Shown: positions 8,207 to 17,348, counted from the stretch's first letter. The stretch is 64,000 nt of DNA from Pseudomonas fluorescens (GCF_004683905.1 NZ_CP038438.1:4588001-4652000); one strand, 5' to 3'. Translations and numbers: made by a program. The notes: generated by a model not told the origin, from the letters alone.

Positions 8207-8584
8207 ATGAAACTCGATAAAAAGCAGGCCATTGCCCGTCGCAACCAGGAACTGGGCGGCGCTGTGCTCGGCACCAACAACTGCCACTTCGCCGAATTGA
8301 ACCGCAACCGCAACATCTGGTGGTTCGACCTGCCGGTGACGCGCCTCGCCGTCGGTCAGTACGAGTGGATTCACCTGCTGATGCACACCCCGGCCACCGA
8401 CGAACTGCTGCACCTGAAAGTGCCGACGGTGTTCCTGCGCGAAAAGCTCGAAGGCCTGGTGATTCGCAACGAGGGCAAGCGCAAGGCGGCGTTGAGCCTG
8501 GAATTGAGTGCAGACAAGGATTCGTATCTGCAGGACATGCGTCCGGCGGGAACCAATGTGAATTTCGCGCCGTTCCGGCAGTAA
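8207..8584 (+). CDS. Conserved hypothetical protein
   Basis: A 125-residue soluble protein of unknown function, beginning MKLDKKQAIARRNQELGGAV. It contains IWWFDLPVTRL and YEWIHLLMHTP, has no signal peptide or membrane segment, and I recognise no catalytic motif. The start at 8207 follows GCAGGAATGTT; the much longer open frame upstream (to 7787) overlaps the csbD gene and its terminator and has no coding character. The neighbours suggest no pathway. Confidence 0.75.
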   Translation: MKLDKKQAIARRNQELGGAVLGTNNCHFAELNRNRNIWWFDLPVTRLAVGQYEWIHLLMHTPATDELLHLKVPTVFLREKLEGLVIRNEGKRKAALSLELSADKDSYLQDMRPAGTNVNFAPFRQ

Positions 8585-8592
8585 CCGAAAAG

Positions 8593-8680
8593 CTTCGCGA
8601 GCAAGCCCGCTCCCACATTTGACTGTATTCCAACTGGAGGAACGCGGCTGAATGTGGGAGCGGGCTTGCTCGCGAAGGCG
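8593..8680. repeat. REP pair (family 1)
   Basis: Inverted pair of the TTCGCGAGCAAGCCCGCTCCCAC core, spaced by about 35 bp, between the converging hypothetical gene and fadD1. Confidence 0.9.
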
Positions 8681-8717
8681 CCATCACAGTCACTACAGAT
8701 CCACCACCTACTCCAAC

Positions 8718-8746
8718 AAAAAGCCCCGCATCTGCGGGGCTTTTTG
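8718..8746 (-). terminator. Bidirectional rho-independent terminator after fadD1
   Basis: GCCCCGCATCTGCGGGGC stem (8723-8740) flanked by AAAAA on the left and TTTTT on the right, so it can work in both directions. It sits 2 bp beyond the fadD1 stop. Confidence 0.85.
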
Positions 8747-8748
8747 CT

Positions 8749-10446
8749 TCAGGCGGCGGACTTGGCCTTGATCTTCTTCAGCTCTTCATCACGCAACTCA
8801 CGACGCAGGATCTTGCCGACGTTGGTCGTCGGCAGCGCATCGCGGAATTCCACCGAACGCGGCACCTTGTAACCGGTGACGTTGGCGCGCATGTGCTCCA
8901 TCACGGTTTCCTTGGTCAGGGTCACGCCCGGCTTGGCCACGATGAAAATCTTGATCGCCTCGCCCGACTTCTCGTCCGGCACGCCGATGGCCGCGCACTG
9001 CAGCACGCCCGGCAGGGTCGCCAGCACGTCTTCCAGTTCGTTCGGGTAAACGTTGAAACCGGAGACCAGGATCATGTCTTTCTTACGATCAACGATGCGC
9101 ATGTAGCCATCGGGCTGGATCAGCGCGATGTCACCGGTCTTCAGCCAGCCTTCGCTGTCGAGGATCTCGTCGGTGGCTTCCTGACGCTGCCAGTAGCCCT
9201 TCATCACTTGCGGGCCCTTGACGCACAGCTCGCCGATTTCGCCCATAGGCTGCTCGACACCGGCATCATCGATGACTTTGCACAGGGTCGACGGCACCGG
9301 AATGCCGATGGTGCCGATCTGGATGTTCTGGATCGGGTTGACCGTGGCCACCGGGCTGGTTTCGGTCATGCCGTAACCTTCGCAGATCGAGCAACCGGTC
9401 ACCGCTTTCCAGCGCTCGGCCGCGGCCAGTTGCAGGGCCATGCCGCCGGACAGGGTGACTTTCAGGTTGGAGAAATCCAGCTTGCGGAAACCTTCGTTGT
9501 TGCACAGCGCGACGAACAGCGTGTTGAGGCCAACGAAGCCGCTGAACTTCCACTTCGACAGTTCCTTGACCATCGCCGGCAGGTCGCGCGGGTTGCTGAT
9601 CAGGATGTTGTGGTTGCCGATCAGCATCATCGCCATGCAATGAAAGGTGAACGCATAGATGTGGTACAGCGGCAGCGGGGTGATCAGGATCTCGCAACCT
9701 TCATTGAGGTTGGAGCCCATCAGCGCCTTGCACTGCAGCATGTTGGCGACGAGGTTGCGATGGGTCAGCATCGCGCCCTTGGCCACGCCAGTGGTGCCGC
9801 CGGTGTACTGCAACACCGCGACATCGCTGCTGTGCGGATTGGCTTCGGCCACAGGCTGGCCCTGGCCCTTGCTCAGCACGTCGTTGAACTTGACGGCTTT
9901 GGGCAGGTGATAAGCCGGGACCATCTTCTTCACGTACTTGATCACGCTGTTGATCAGCAGGCGCTTGACCGGCGGCAGCAGGTCGGCGACTTCGGTGACG
10001 ATGACGTGCTTGACCCCGGTTTTTGGCACCACGGCTTCCGCCAGTTGCGCCATGTTGGCCAGGCAGACCAGGGCTTTGGCGCCGGAGTCGTTGAATTGGT
10101 GTTCCATTTCCCGCGCGGTGTACAGCGGGTTGGTGTTGACCACGATCAGCCCGGCGCGGATCGCACCGAAGACGGCCACCGGGTACTGCAGAACGTTGGG
10201 CAGTTGCACGGCGATTCGATCACCGGGCTGCAAGTCGGTATGCTGTTGCAGATACGCGGCAAACGCACCGGACAATTCGTACAGTTCACCGTAGGTGATT
10301 GTCTTGCCCAGGTTGCTGAAAGCCGGCTTGTTGGCGAAGCGTTGGCAGGATTGCTTCAACACTGCCTGAATATTCGGGTACTCGTCTGGATTGATGTCGG
10401 CAGCAATTCCAGCCGGGTATTTATCCTTCCAAAAGTCTTCGATCAT
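8749..10446 (-). CDS. fadD1: Long-chain-fatty-acid--CoA ligase FadD1
   Basis: A 565-residue AMP-forming acyl-CoA synthetase that activates long-chain fatty acids for beta-oxidation. The adenylate-forming core motifs are present: LQYTGGTTGVAKGAMLTHRN (about residues 211-230), EGYGMTETSPV (about 365) and the hinge VDRKKDMILVSGFNVYPNEL (about 461-480). It lies downstream of its paralogue fadD2 on the same strand with a 361-bp gap, the arrangement known for fadD2-fadD1 in P. aeruginosa. An AATAATAA motif (10495-10502) about 49 bp before the start resembles a Crc/Hfq site. The substrate range of each paralogue cannot be read from sequence. Confidence 0.93.
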   Translation of the reverse strand: MIEDFWKDKYPAGIAADINPDEYPNIQAVLKQSCQRFANKPAFSNLGKTITYGELYELSGAFAAYLQQHTDLQPGDRIAVQLPNVLQYPVAVFGAIRAGLIVVNTNPLYTAREMEHQFNDSGAKALVCLANMAQLAEAVVPKTGVKHVIVTEVADLLPPVKRLLINSVIKYVKKMVPAYHLPKAVKFNDVLSKGQGQPVAEANPHSSDVAVLQYTGGTTGVAKGAMLTHRNLVANMLQCKALMGSNLNEGCEILITPLPLYHIYAFTFHCMAMMLIGNHNILISNPRDLPAMVKELSKWKFSGFVGLNTLFVALCNNEGFRKLDFSNLKVTLSGGMALQLAAAERWKAVTGCSICEGYGMTETSPVATVNPIQNIQIGTIGIPVPSTLCKVIDDAGVEQPMGEIGELCVKGPQVMKGYWQRQEATDEILDSEGWLKTGDIALIQPDGYMRIVDRKKDMILVSGFNVYPNELEDVLATLPGVLQCAAIGVPDEKSGEAIKIFIVAKPGVTLTKETVMEHMRANVTGYKVPRSVEFRDALPTTNVGKILRRELRDEELKKIKAKSAA

Positions 10447-10807
10447 GGAAGCCCACTCCTCAGCAACGCGAATTCTTCACCGCATTTGATGCGATTATTA
10501 TTGGTGTGTGTTTTGTATTGGTGAATCTGGCTTTTCTACAGGCCGAGAAGTCACAAAGCGCGCCGAGAGTAGCAGCTTTGCCGAGGGCCGACTAGAGCCA
10601 AAAGCGGCCTCCATGGTCACTTTAGTGACTCAAGACTTTCCAGCAGTCATTTTAGAGCAAAAATCCTATACACCCCTGAAAGCCCCGGTTTTCCGGGCCT
10701 TCCCCCCCAAAAAGCATCGCGGGCAAGCCCGCTCTCACAAGGTTGATGGAGATCCCTGTGGGAGCGTGGCTTGCCCGCGATCCGCGCAACGCGCGGCCAT
10801 TCACCGA
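10447..10807. other. fadD2-fadD1 intergenic region
   Basis: A 361-bp gap. It holds a REP pair close to the fadD2 stop, a GC-rich imperfect hairpin at 10684-10703 that might be a weak terminator, and an AT-rich fadD1-proximal half with AATAATAA on the minus strand (10495-10502). A fadD1 promoter is likely here, but no clear -35/-10 pair was assigned. No ORF with coding character was found. Confidence 0.6.
10716..10780. repeat. REP pair (family 1, diverged)
   Basis: Inverted pair with the variant core GCGGGCAAGCCCGCTCTCAC and CTGTGGGAGCGTGGCTTGCC, spaced by only 14 bp. It follows the fadD2 stop on the transcribed strand. Confidence 0.8.
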
Positions 10808-12496
10808 TCAGGCGATATCGCGCAACTCCCGCCGCAGAATCTTGCCGACCGGCGTCATCGGCAACGACTCACGCAGTACGATGTGTTTCGGCACTTTGTA
10901 AGCGGTGAAATTCTCTTTGCAGTACGCCTTCAGTTCCTCGAGGCTGATCCCGGTTTCCCGCGCCACCACAAACAGTTTCACCGCCTCGCCCGAACGCTCG
11001 TCCGGCACGCCGATCACCGCGCAGTTGGCGACTTTCGGGTGGGCCATGACCACATCTTCGATCTCGTTGGGGTACACGTTGAAACCGGAGACGATGATCA
11101 TGTCCTTCTTGCGGTCGACGATGCGTACGAAGCCGTCCGGGTCGATCACCGCGATATCACCGGACTTGAACCAGCCCTCGGCATCCAGCACTTCGGCGGT
11201 GGCTTCGGGTTTGTGCCAGTAGCCTTTCATGATCTGCGGGCCTTTGATGCACAGCTCGCCACGCTCGCCCATCGGCTGCTCGACACCCTCGTCATCGATG
11301 ACTTTCAGCAGCGTACCCGGCACCGGCAGACCGACCGTGCCCAGGCGCGACTTGTCGCCATACGGGTTGGTGCAGGCCACCGGCGACGTTTCCGTGAGGC
11401 CGTAACCTTCGGTGATGCGGCAACCGGTGATCTGCTCCCAGCGCTCGGCGGTGGCCTTGACCAGCGCGGTACCGCCGGAGTTGGTCAGCTTGAGGCTGGA
11501 GAAATCCAGGGTCTTGAAGTCCGGGTGCTCCATCAGCGCGACGAACAACGTATTCAGTCCGAGCAACGCCGAGAAGCGCCAGTTCTTCAGCTCCTTGATG
11601 AAGCCTGCGATGTCGCGCGGATTGGTGATCAGCACGTTGTGGTTGCCCGATACCATCATGCACATGCAATTCGCGGTGAAGGCATAGATGTGGTACAGCG
11701 GCAGTGGCGCCACCATCACCTCCTGCCCTTCGCGCAGCAGCGGCTGACCGTCAGGCCCCAATTGCGCAAGACACGCGCGCACCTGCTGCATGTTCGCCAC
11801 AAGGTTGCCGTGGGTCAGCATCGCGCCCTTGGCCAGGCCGGTGGTGCCGCCGGTGTATTGCAACACGGCGATGTCGTCGAGACCGACTTTCAACGGCTTG
11901 ATCCCCAGACCACGGCCCAGGCGCAGCGCACTCTTGAACGAAATCGCCTGCGGCAGCGAATAGTCCGGGACCATTTTCTTCACTTTGCTGACCACGGTGT
12001 TGATCAGCCAGCCCTTGGCGGTGGGCATCATGTCGCCCATCTTCGCTTCGATCAGGTATTGGATGTCAGTGTCCGGCAGCACTTCCTGAACCTTCTGCCC
12101 GAACATGTTCAGGTACACCAACGCGCGGGCACCGGAATCCTTGAACTGGTGGCGCATCTCGCGCGCGGTGTACAGCGGGTTGGTGTTGACCACGATCAGC
12201 CCGGCGCGCAAGGCACCGAACACGGCAATCGGATATTGCAGCACGTTGGGCATCTGCACCGCGATGCGATCCCCCGGCACCAGATCGGTGTGGGCTTGCA
12301 GGTAACCGGCGAACGCCGCGCTGTAGCGCTCGAGTTCAGCGTAGGTCAGGGTCACGCCCATATTGCTGAAGGCCGGACGGTCCGCGAATTTCTTGCAGGA
12401 ACGCTCAAACACCTCGATCACCGACTTGAACTCGCCCATGTCGATGTCCAGTGGTACGCCGGCGGGGCGTTTGTCATTCCAGAAATCAGGTTGCAT
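10808..12496 (-). CDS. fadD2: Long-chain-fatty-acid--CoA ligase FadD2
   Basis: A 562-residue acyl-CoA synthetase, paralogous to FadD1 along its whole length. It has LQYTGGTTGLAKGAMLTHGN (P-loop-like AMP motif), EGYGLTETSPVACTNPYG and the hinge VDRKKDMIIVSGFNVYPNEI. The start MQPDFWNDKRPAGVP is chosen because AGAGGA lies 8 bp upstream and it aligns with the MIEDFWKDKYPAG start of FadD1; the open frame continues 48 codons upstream without family similarity. It is divergent from the hydrolase/MaoC pair across about 240 bp, matching the PA3299-PA3302 layout of P. aeruginosa. Confidence 0.93.
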   Translation of the reverse strand: MQPDFWNDKRPAGVPLDIDMGEFKSVIEVFERSCKKFADRPAFSNMGVTLTYAELERYSAAFAGYLQAHTDLVPGDRIAVQMPNVLQYPIAVFGALRAGLIVVNTNPLYTAREMRHQFKDSGARALVYLNMFGQKVQEVLPDTDIQYLIEAKMGDMMPTAKGWLINTVVSKVKKMVPDYSLPQAISFKSALRLGRGLGIKPLKVGLDDIAVLQYTGGTTGLAKGAMLTHGNLVANMQQVRACLAQLGPDGQPLLREGQEVMVAPLPLYHIYAFTANCMCMMVSGNHNVLITNPRDIAGFIKELKNWRFSALLGLNTLFVALMEHPDFKTLDFSSLKLTNSGGTALVKATAERWEQITGCRITEGYGLTETSPVACTNPYGDKSRLGTVGLPVPGTLLKVIDDEGVEQPMGERGELCIKGPQIMKGYWHKPEATAEVLDAEGWFKSGDIAVIDPDGFVRIVDRKKDMIIVSGFNVYPNEIEDVVMAHPKVANCAVIGVPDERSGEAVKLFVVARETGISLEELKAYCKENFTAYKVPKHIVLRESLPMTPVGKILRRELRDIA

Positions 12497-12738
12497 TGTT
12501 CTTGTCCTCTTTACCTGAATCGATCCGGGAGCCGCTTTTCTGTGGTTTCGCGCTGATCCCTGAGGGCACAAAGCAAAAAGCGGAGCTTCACGGACACTAG
12601 CAGTTATGGCCATTGAGGCAAATATGGGCGATGGCGACATTGATCGTATGAATCTTCCTGCCGTGGCGTGAGCTGATCGGACGCGCTATACAATGCTACG
12701 ACTGCGGGCCGATACCGCTCGATAAAAAAGGAATTGCC

Positions 12739-13683
12739 ATGATCCACCGAGGCTTTTGGCTGGACGCGAGTGACCGCAGCCGCCTGTTCGTCAACCAGTG
12801 GTTGCCTGCCGCGCCCTTGAAAGCGCTGATCCTGCTGGCCCACGGCATGGCCGAACACAGCGCCCGCTACGAGCGGCTGGCGAATGCGTTCTGTGCTCAA
12901 GGCTATGGTGTGTACGCCCCGGATCTGCGCGGCCATGGCAAAACCGCCGAACACGGGACGCTCGGGCATTTCGCCGATGACGACGGCTGGTGCAAGGTGA
13001 TCGGCGATCTGGCCAGCCTCAATCAGCACATCGGCCAGCAGCATCCCGACGTGCCAATCATCCTGCTCGGGCACAGCATGGGCAGCTACCTCGCTCAGGG
13101 TTACCTGCTGCATCACAGCGCCAGCCTGCATGGGGCGATTCTCAGCGGTTCGAACTTCCAGCCGGTGGCGCTTTACGGCGCGGCGCGACAAATCGCCCGT
13201 TTCGAAAAACTGCGCCAGGGCGGCAAGGGCCGCAGTGCGCTGATCGAGTGGTTGTCGTTCGGCTCGTTCAACAAAAAATTCAAACCGGCGCGCACGCCGT
13301 TCGACTGGCTGAGCCGCGACCCGGTCGAGGTCGATCTGTATGCCAACGACCCGTTGTGTGGCTTCCGCTGCACCAATCAATTGTGGATCGACTTGCTCGG
13401 CGGCTTGCAGCAGATCAGCAAAGCGTCCAATCTCGCCCAGATCGACCCGGGCCTGCCGCTGCTGGTGATCGGCGGTGAATGTGATCCGGTGAGCGAAGGC
13501 AAGCGTCTGACAGATCTGGCCGAAGCGTTGCGCTCGGCCGGCAGCCAGAACCTGCAACTGAAGATCTACCCGCAGGCGCGGCACGAATTGTTCAACGAAA
13601 CCAATCGCGACGAAGTGATTGCCGATGTGCTGACCTGGATCGACCAGGCGCTGAGCCATCGCCGCCCCCATCGCAGCGAATAA
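12739..13683 (+). CDS. Alpha/beta hydrolase, monoacylglycerol lipase-like
   Basis: A 314-residue cytosolic serine hydrolase of the Hydrolase_4 type. The nucleophile elbow is GHSMGS (about residues 116-121); LAHGMAEHSARYERLA carries the oxyanion-side HG motif (about 34-49). The acid is probably Asp in GGECDPVSEG (about 245-254) and the His is in ARHELFNE (about 280-287). The family includes monoacylglycerol lipases and lysophospholipases. Its position divergent from fadD2 and upstream of a MaoC gene suggests it releases fatty acids for activation. AAAAAAGGAATTGCC precedes the ATG. Confidence 0.85.
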   Translation: MIHRGFWLDASDRSRLFVNQWLPAAPLKALILLAHGMAEHSARYERLANAFCAQGYGVYAPDLRGHGKTAEHGTLGHFADDDGWCKVIGDLASLNQHIGQQHPDVPIILLGHSMGSYLAQGYLLHHSASLHGAILSGSNFQPVALYGAARQIARFEKLRQGGKGRSALIEWLSFGSFNKKFKPARTPFDWLSRDPVEVDLYANDPLCGFRCTNQLWIDLLGGLQQISKASNLAQIDPGLPLLVIGGECDPVSEGKRLTDLAEALRSAGSQNLQLKIYPQARHELFNETNRDEVIADVLTWIDQALSHRRPHRSE

Positions 13684-13726
13684 TTTTTTGTGGATTCACT
13701 TTAATCCGTCACAGGAATCAAGACCG

Positions 13727-14197
13727 ATGACCCAGGTTACCAACATCCCTTACGAAGCCCTCGAAGTCGGCCAGACCGCCAGCTACAGCAAGACTGTCGA
13801 AGAGCGCGACATTCAGCTGTTCGCCGCGATGTCGGGCGACCACAACCCGGTGCACCTGGATGCCGAGTTCGCCGCCGCCAGCATGTTCAAGGAACGCATC
13901 GCCCACGGCATGTTCAGCGGTGCACTGATCAGCGCGGCCGTAGCGTGCGAGCTGCCTGGGCCGGGCACTATCTACATCGGTCAGCAGATGAGTTTTCAGA
14001 AGCCGGTGAAGATCGGCGATACCCTGACCGTGCGCCTGGAAATCCTTGAGAAGCTGCCGAAGTTTCGCGTGCGCATCGCCACTCGCGTGTTCAACCAACG
14101 TGATGAGCTGGTGGTGGATGGCGAGGCCGAAATTCTGGCGCCGCGCAAGCAGCAGACCGTGACCTTGCCGACGTTGCCGGCGATCAGCATCGGCTGA
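13727..14197 (+). CDS. MaoC-like (R)-specific enoyl-CoA hydratase
   Basis: A 156-residue hot-dog-fold protein. The hydratase-2 signature is visible: FAAMSGDHNPVHLDAEFAA (about residues 29-47, with catalytic Asp and His) and ERIAHGMFSGALIS (about 53-66). Such enzymes hydrate 2-enoyl-CoA to (R)-3-hydroxyacyl-CoA, linking beta-oxidation with polyester or lipid synthesis. It follows the hydrolase gene by 43 bp and is probably co-transcribed. The ATG at 13727 (MTQVTNIPYEAL) is preferred, with ACAGGAATC just upstream, over the in-frame ATG at 13688. Confidence 0.87.
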   Translation: MTQVTNIPYEALEVGQTASYSKTVEERDIQLFAAMSGDHNPVHLDAEFAAASMFKERIAHGMFSGALISAAVACELPGPGTIYIGQQMSFQKPVKIGDTLTVRLEILEKLPKFRVRIATRVFNQRDELVVDGEAEILAPRKQQTVTLPTLPAISIG

Positions 14198-14220
14198 TCA
14201 TCAGGTACACAAAAAACAAA

Positions 14221-14309
14221 AGTGGGAGCGGGCTTGCTCGCGAAGGGGTCGTGTCAGCAACAGCATCGTTGCATGACACACCGCTTCGCGAGCAAGCCCG
14301 CTCCCACAG
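14221..14309. repeat. REP pair (family 1)
   Basis: Inverted pair of the REP core, spaced by about 40 bp, between the converging maoC-like and PA2169-family genes. Confidence 0.9.
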
Positions 14310-14323
14310 TTTTTTAGCGTGGC

Positions 14324-14791
14324 TTACGAACGAGCGCGAGCCTGGTTACGCAGGGCTTTCACCTGGTCGTGATTGCGTTGTACGCCGTGGTACTGACGCT
14401 CAACCAGGTCACGAATGCCGACCAGGCCGTGCTTGTTGATTTTCTCGATGGCTTCACGGTAAGCCTTCAGGGCGTGGTCTTCACCGCGCTCGGCCTCGTT
14501 CAGCACAGCCTCTTCGTCCTTGCCGGTGAACATGGCTTTGACGTCAACCCAACGACGGTGCAGGTCACCGCTGACGCTGGTAGAGGTTTCCGGATCACCG
14601 CCCAGTTTACGCACTTCAGCCTGCAGTTCAGCGGCGGCAGTCGCGCAATCGGCAGAACGGGTCACGAACAGGGTTTTGAGTTCTGGATGCTTGATGTCTT
14701 CAGCGCAAGTCTTGAACCCTTCCTGTCCGTCCTTGCAGGTTTCGATCAGGTCGTTGAGTACAGAGATCGCTTCTTTATTCATGTCAGTCAT
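14324..14791 (-). CDS. PA2169-family four-helix-bundle protein (DUF2383)
   Basis: A 155-residue, all-helical, charged protein beginning MTDMNKEAISVLNDLIETCK. It has the heptad-like pattern of the ferritin-like DUF2383/PA2169 family (DGQEGFKTCAEDI near 21-33, EDHALKAYREAI near 105-116). It has no signal peptide. The family's function is not established, though members are often stress-related. AAGGAA lies 8-9 bp before this ATG, favouring it over the in-frame ATG three codons later. The upstream gap (14792-14996) is AT-rich and serves both this gene and the divergent DUF3820 gene. Confidence 0.82.
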   Translation of the reverse strand: MTDMNKEAISVLNDLIETCKDGQEGFKTCAEDIKHPELKTLFVTRSADCATAAAELQAEVRKLGGDPETSTSVSGDLHRRWVDVKAMFTGKDEEAVLNEAERGEDHALKAYREAIEKINKHGLVGIRDLVERQYHGVQRNHDQVKALRNQARARS

Positions 14792-14996
14792 TTTTCAATT
14801 CCTTGCGGTTGGTTGAAGATGCAAGGGTTATTGCAGTGTGCGTGCCAGTTTTTCATTCAAAAATAAATCGTTATTTTTCAATAAGTTAAAGATATTTGAA
14901 CTATCTGTATCACGGTTATTTGCATGATCTGTCATTTGGCCTGCATGCAGAATGCCTGTATTTTCCTGACTGATTGAATCCAGATGATCGCCACTG

Positions 14997-15233
14997 ATGA
15001 ATCCTGAAAAACTTGAACTGCTGATCACCCGTGAAATGCCCTTCGGCAAGTACAAGGGCCGGATCATTGCCGACCTGCCGGGGCCTTACCTCAACTGGTT
15101 CGCCCGCGAGGGTTTTCCTCACGGCGAACTCGGCGGACTGCTGGCGCTGATGCAGGAAATCGACCATAACGGCCTGTCGGATCTGCTCGAACCACTACGC
15201 GCCAAACACGGCAAACCTGCCCCGCGCCACTGA
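14997..15233 (+). CDS. DUF3820-family protein
   Basis: A 78-residue protein with the family signature MPFGKYKGRIIADLPGPYLN (about residues 14-33), in which a Gly/Lys-rich loop precedes a Trp-Phe-Ala-Arg segment. The family is sometimes labelled a putative quorum-sensing-regulated virulence factor, and no activity is established. The following aminotransferase gene starts 28 bp downstream on the same strand, so the two may be co-transcribed. The ribosome-binding site is weak. Confidence 0.82.
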   Translation: MNPEKLELLITREMPFGKYKGRIIADLPGPYLNWFAREGFPHGELGGLLALMQEIDHNGLSDLLEPLRAKHGKPAPRH

Positions 15234-15260
15234 AGCGCCCTCCTCCCTAGAGCCTCGACC

Positions 15261-16442
15261 ATGCCTGACAACACCCGCCGCGCCCGTGACGAAGCATTCT
15301 GGCAAACCTTCGCCGATCGTTACGAAGCGCAAACCGGCCCGCTGAACCTGGAGAACGGTTACTTCGGGCGCATGTCGCGCACAGTGATCGAGGACTATCA
15401 GCGCAATATCGAGCTGATCAACACCAGCAACTCGGTGTACGTGCGCCAGCGTTTCGAACAGCACGACAGCCTGGAGATCCGTGCGCAACTGGCCGAGACC
15501 ATCGGTGTGCGCGCGCAGAGCGTGGCTTTCACGCGCAACGCCAGTGATGCGCTGCAATCGCTGATCCGCAATTACAATCGCCTGCTTCCGGGCGATCAGG
15601 TGCTGATCAGCGACCTGGAATACGACACGGTCAAAGGTGCCATGCGCTGGCTGTCACGCCATCGCGGCGTCGACGTGATCGAGATCAACCACACTCACCC
15701 GGCCAGTTTCGACAGCCTGCTGGACAGTTACCGCGAAGCCTTCATCCGCTATCCGAAACTCAAACTGATGGCCCTGACCCATGTTACCCACCGCACCGGT
15801 CTGGTGATGCCGGTGCAGGCCATCGCCGAACTGGCGAAACAGCATGGCGTGGACATCATCCTCGACGGCGCTCACGCCCTTGGCCAGATCGAGTTCAATC
15901 TGGAAGCGATGGGCATCGCCTTCGCCGGTTTTAACCTGCACAAGTGGATTGGCGCGCCATTGACCCTGGGCTTTCTGTACATCGCCCCGCAGCGCCTGGC
16001 CGACATCGATCCGGACATGGGCGAAATGCACTTTCCGGCCACCGACATACGCGCCCGCACGCCGTACAGCACGCCGAACATTCCGGCGCTGATGTCACTG
16101 CCGTTGGCACTCGAGGAGCACCGTTCGCTCGGCGGCGCTGCGGCCAAAAGCGCCCGGCTCAATTACCTGCGCAACCTGTGGGTGAGTGCCGTGCGGCACC
16201 TGCCGGGGATCGAGGTGATGACCCCGGACGATCCGCGCCTGTATTGCGGAATCACCTCGATGCGTTTCACTCGCCACGCCGATCAACAGGCAATGGTCGA
16301 GCGCCTGCTCAACGAGTACAACCTGTTCACCGTGGTACGCAACGGCGCAGCGAGCGGGCCGAGCATTCGCATCACGCCGGGGCTGACCACCACGGCGGCT
16401 GACATGCAGTTGTTGACCCGTGCACTCAACGAACTGCGTTGA
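15261..16442 (+). CDS. PLP-dependent class V aminotransferase family protein
   Basis: A 393-residue fold-type I enzyme. Lys228 in AGFNLHKWIGAPL is the predicted Schiff-base lysine, DGAHALGQIEFN (about 203-214) provides the Asp that contacts the PLP ring nitrogen, and FTRNASDALQSLI (about 92-104) is the phosphate-binding segment. The sequence is closer to isopenicillin-N-epimerase/selenocysteine-lyase-like members than to serine-pyruvate aminotransferases, so epimerase, lyase and transaminase roles all remain possible. Its stop is 6 bp from the stop of the converging dioxygenase gene. Confidence 0.83.
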   Translation: MPDNTRRARDEAFWQTFADRYEAQTGPLNLENGYFGRMSRTVIEDYQRNIELINTSNSVYVRQRFEQHDSLEIRAQLAETIGVRAQSVAFTRNASDALQSLIRNYNRLLPGDQVLISDLEYDTVKGAMRWLSRHRGVDVIEINHTHPASFDSLLDSYREAFIRYPKLKLMALTHVTHRTGLVMPVQAIAELAKQHGVDIILDGAHALGQIEFNLEAMGIAFAGFNLHKWIGAPLTLGFLYIAPQRLADIDPDMGEMHFPATDIRARTPYSTPNIPALMSLPLALEEHRSLGGAAAKSARLNYLRNLWVSAVRHLPGIEVMTPDDPRLYCGITSMRFTRHADQQAMVERLLNEYNLFTVVRNGAASGPSIRITPGLTTTAADMQLLTRALNELR

Positions 16443-16447
16443 TCGGT

Positions 16448-17173
16448 TCACACGGTGTACTTGTCGAAGTCCTCGGGTTTGATCTGCGACGAGGCGGCAA
16501 AGGTGTCGATGCCGATGGTCAGGTGGCCGAAAAAGCCGTCCTCGTGAGAGTCGCGGCCGATCGGCCACACGGTCAGGGTCGAATCTTCGCCGCGCATGTT
16601 GCTGTAGTAGCTGTCATCGGCATTGTTCAAGGGTGTCGAGGCTCGCCCGCGATAGTCACGGGCATTGAGCACCGCGCGTGACACCACTTCGGGGAAATAC
16701 AGCTGACCGACCCAGGCCACGTTGCGCTCCTCCAGATATTCACTGCCGCTGACCATGCGCACCGCCACATGAATGTGCAGCGCCCGACCGGCATAGAACC
16801 CCGGATAGATGGTGGTGAAGCGCACCCGCCCCTGCTGATCGCAGAACTGGCTGCCACGCAGATAGGTGTCATCGTCGGTGCGCGGCACCGAGCCGATGGC
16901 ATCGGAGTCGACCTCCAGATCCGGATTGATCCGGCTCCACCCCGAATAGGCGCCTCGTGCATTGCAGTGCCAGATGTCCACCAGTGCCCCGCTTACCGGC
17001 TGGCCGGTCATCGCGTCGACGATGCTCAGGCGCAGCAGCAAGGGTAGCCCTTCGGCGCCTTCGCTGATGTTGCGCCGCAGCAATTTGGGATTGCGAAAGT
17101 ACGGCCCGGCGATCTGCTCGGGGGCCAACTGATAGATCGATGGTGACGGTGCTGTTGAAGTGTCTCGTTCCAT
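16448..17173 (-). CDS. Intradiol ring-cleavage dioxygenase-like protein
   Basis: A 241-residue protein with the intradiol dioxygenase core. It has GPYFRNPKLLRRNISEG, the PVSGALVDIWHCNARGAYSG segment (about residues 58-77, including the first metal-ligand Tyr region), YLRGSQFCDQQGRVRFTTIY, and RALHIHVAV (about 129-137), whose His-x-His pair matches the ferric-iron ligands. Members open catechol-type rings between the hydroxyls. There are no aromatic-degradation genes nearby, so the substrate is unknown. A purine-rich AAAAGAGAA lies about 8 bp before the ATG. Confidence 0.85.
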   Translation of the reverse strand: MERDTSTAPSPSIYQLAPEQIAGPYFRNPKLLRRNISEGAEGLPLLLRLSIVDAMTGQPVSGALVDIWHCNARGAYSGWSRINPDLEVDSDAIGSVPRTDDDTYLRGSQFCDQQGRVRFTTIYPGFYAGRALHIHVAVRMVSGSEYLEERNVAWVGQLYFPEVVSRAVLNARDYRGRASTPLNNADDSYYSNMRGEDSTLTVWPIGRDSHEDGFFGHLTIGIDTFAASSQIKPEDFDKYTV

Positions 17174-17276
17174 GACGCGTTCTCTTTTCCATAAGATGAA
17201 CGCAGATTAACGGCGCACGAGCCCCGCGGTGCGGTAACTATGTGTCGCGCCGTTTCCATGAGTATTTTTGCCGGGC

Positions 17277-17309
17277 AAAAAAAAACGGTGCACCGACCAA
17301 GCGCACCGT
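17277..17309 (-). terminator. Rho-independent terminator of the zwf-pgl-eda operon
   Basis: ACGGTGC stem with an 11-nt loop (17285-17309) followed on the minus strand by eight T (17284-17277), 40 bp beyond the eda stop. Confidence 0.85.
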
Positions 17310-17348
17310 AAAGCCGTAGAACACACAACGAAGTGTCAGGTAAAACGT

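Noticed and set aside
10684..10703. Terminator after fadD2
   Set aside because: The GGCCCGG/CCGGGGC hairpin is over 100 bp beyond the stop, imperfect and has no T run; too weak to list as a feature.
8893..12556. Very long open frames on the plus strand opposite fadD1 and fadD2
   Set aside because: They are antisense to clear acyl-CoA ligase genes and have the His/Arg/Gln-rich composition of GC-biased shadow frames.
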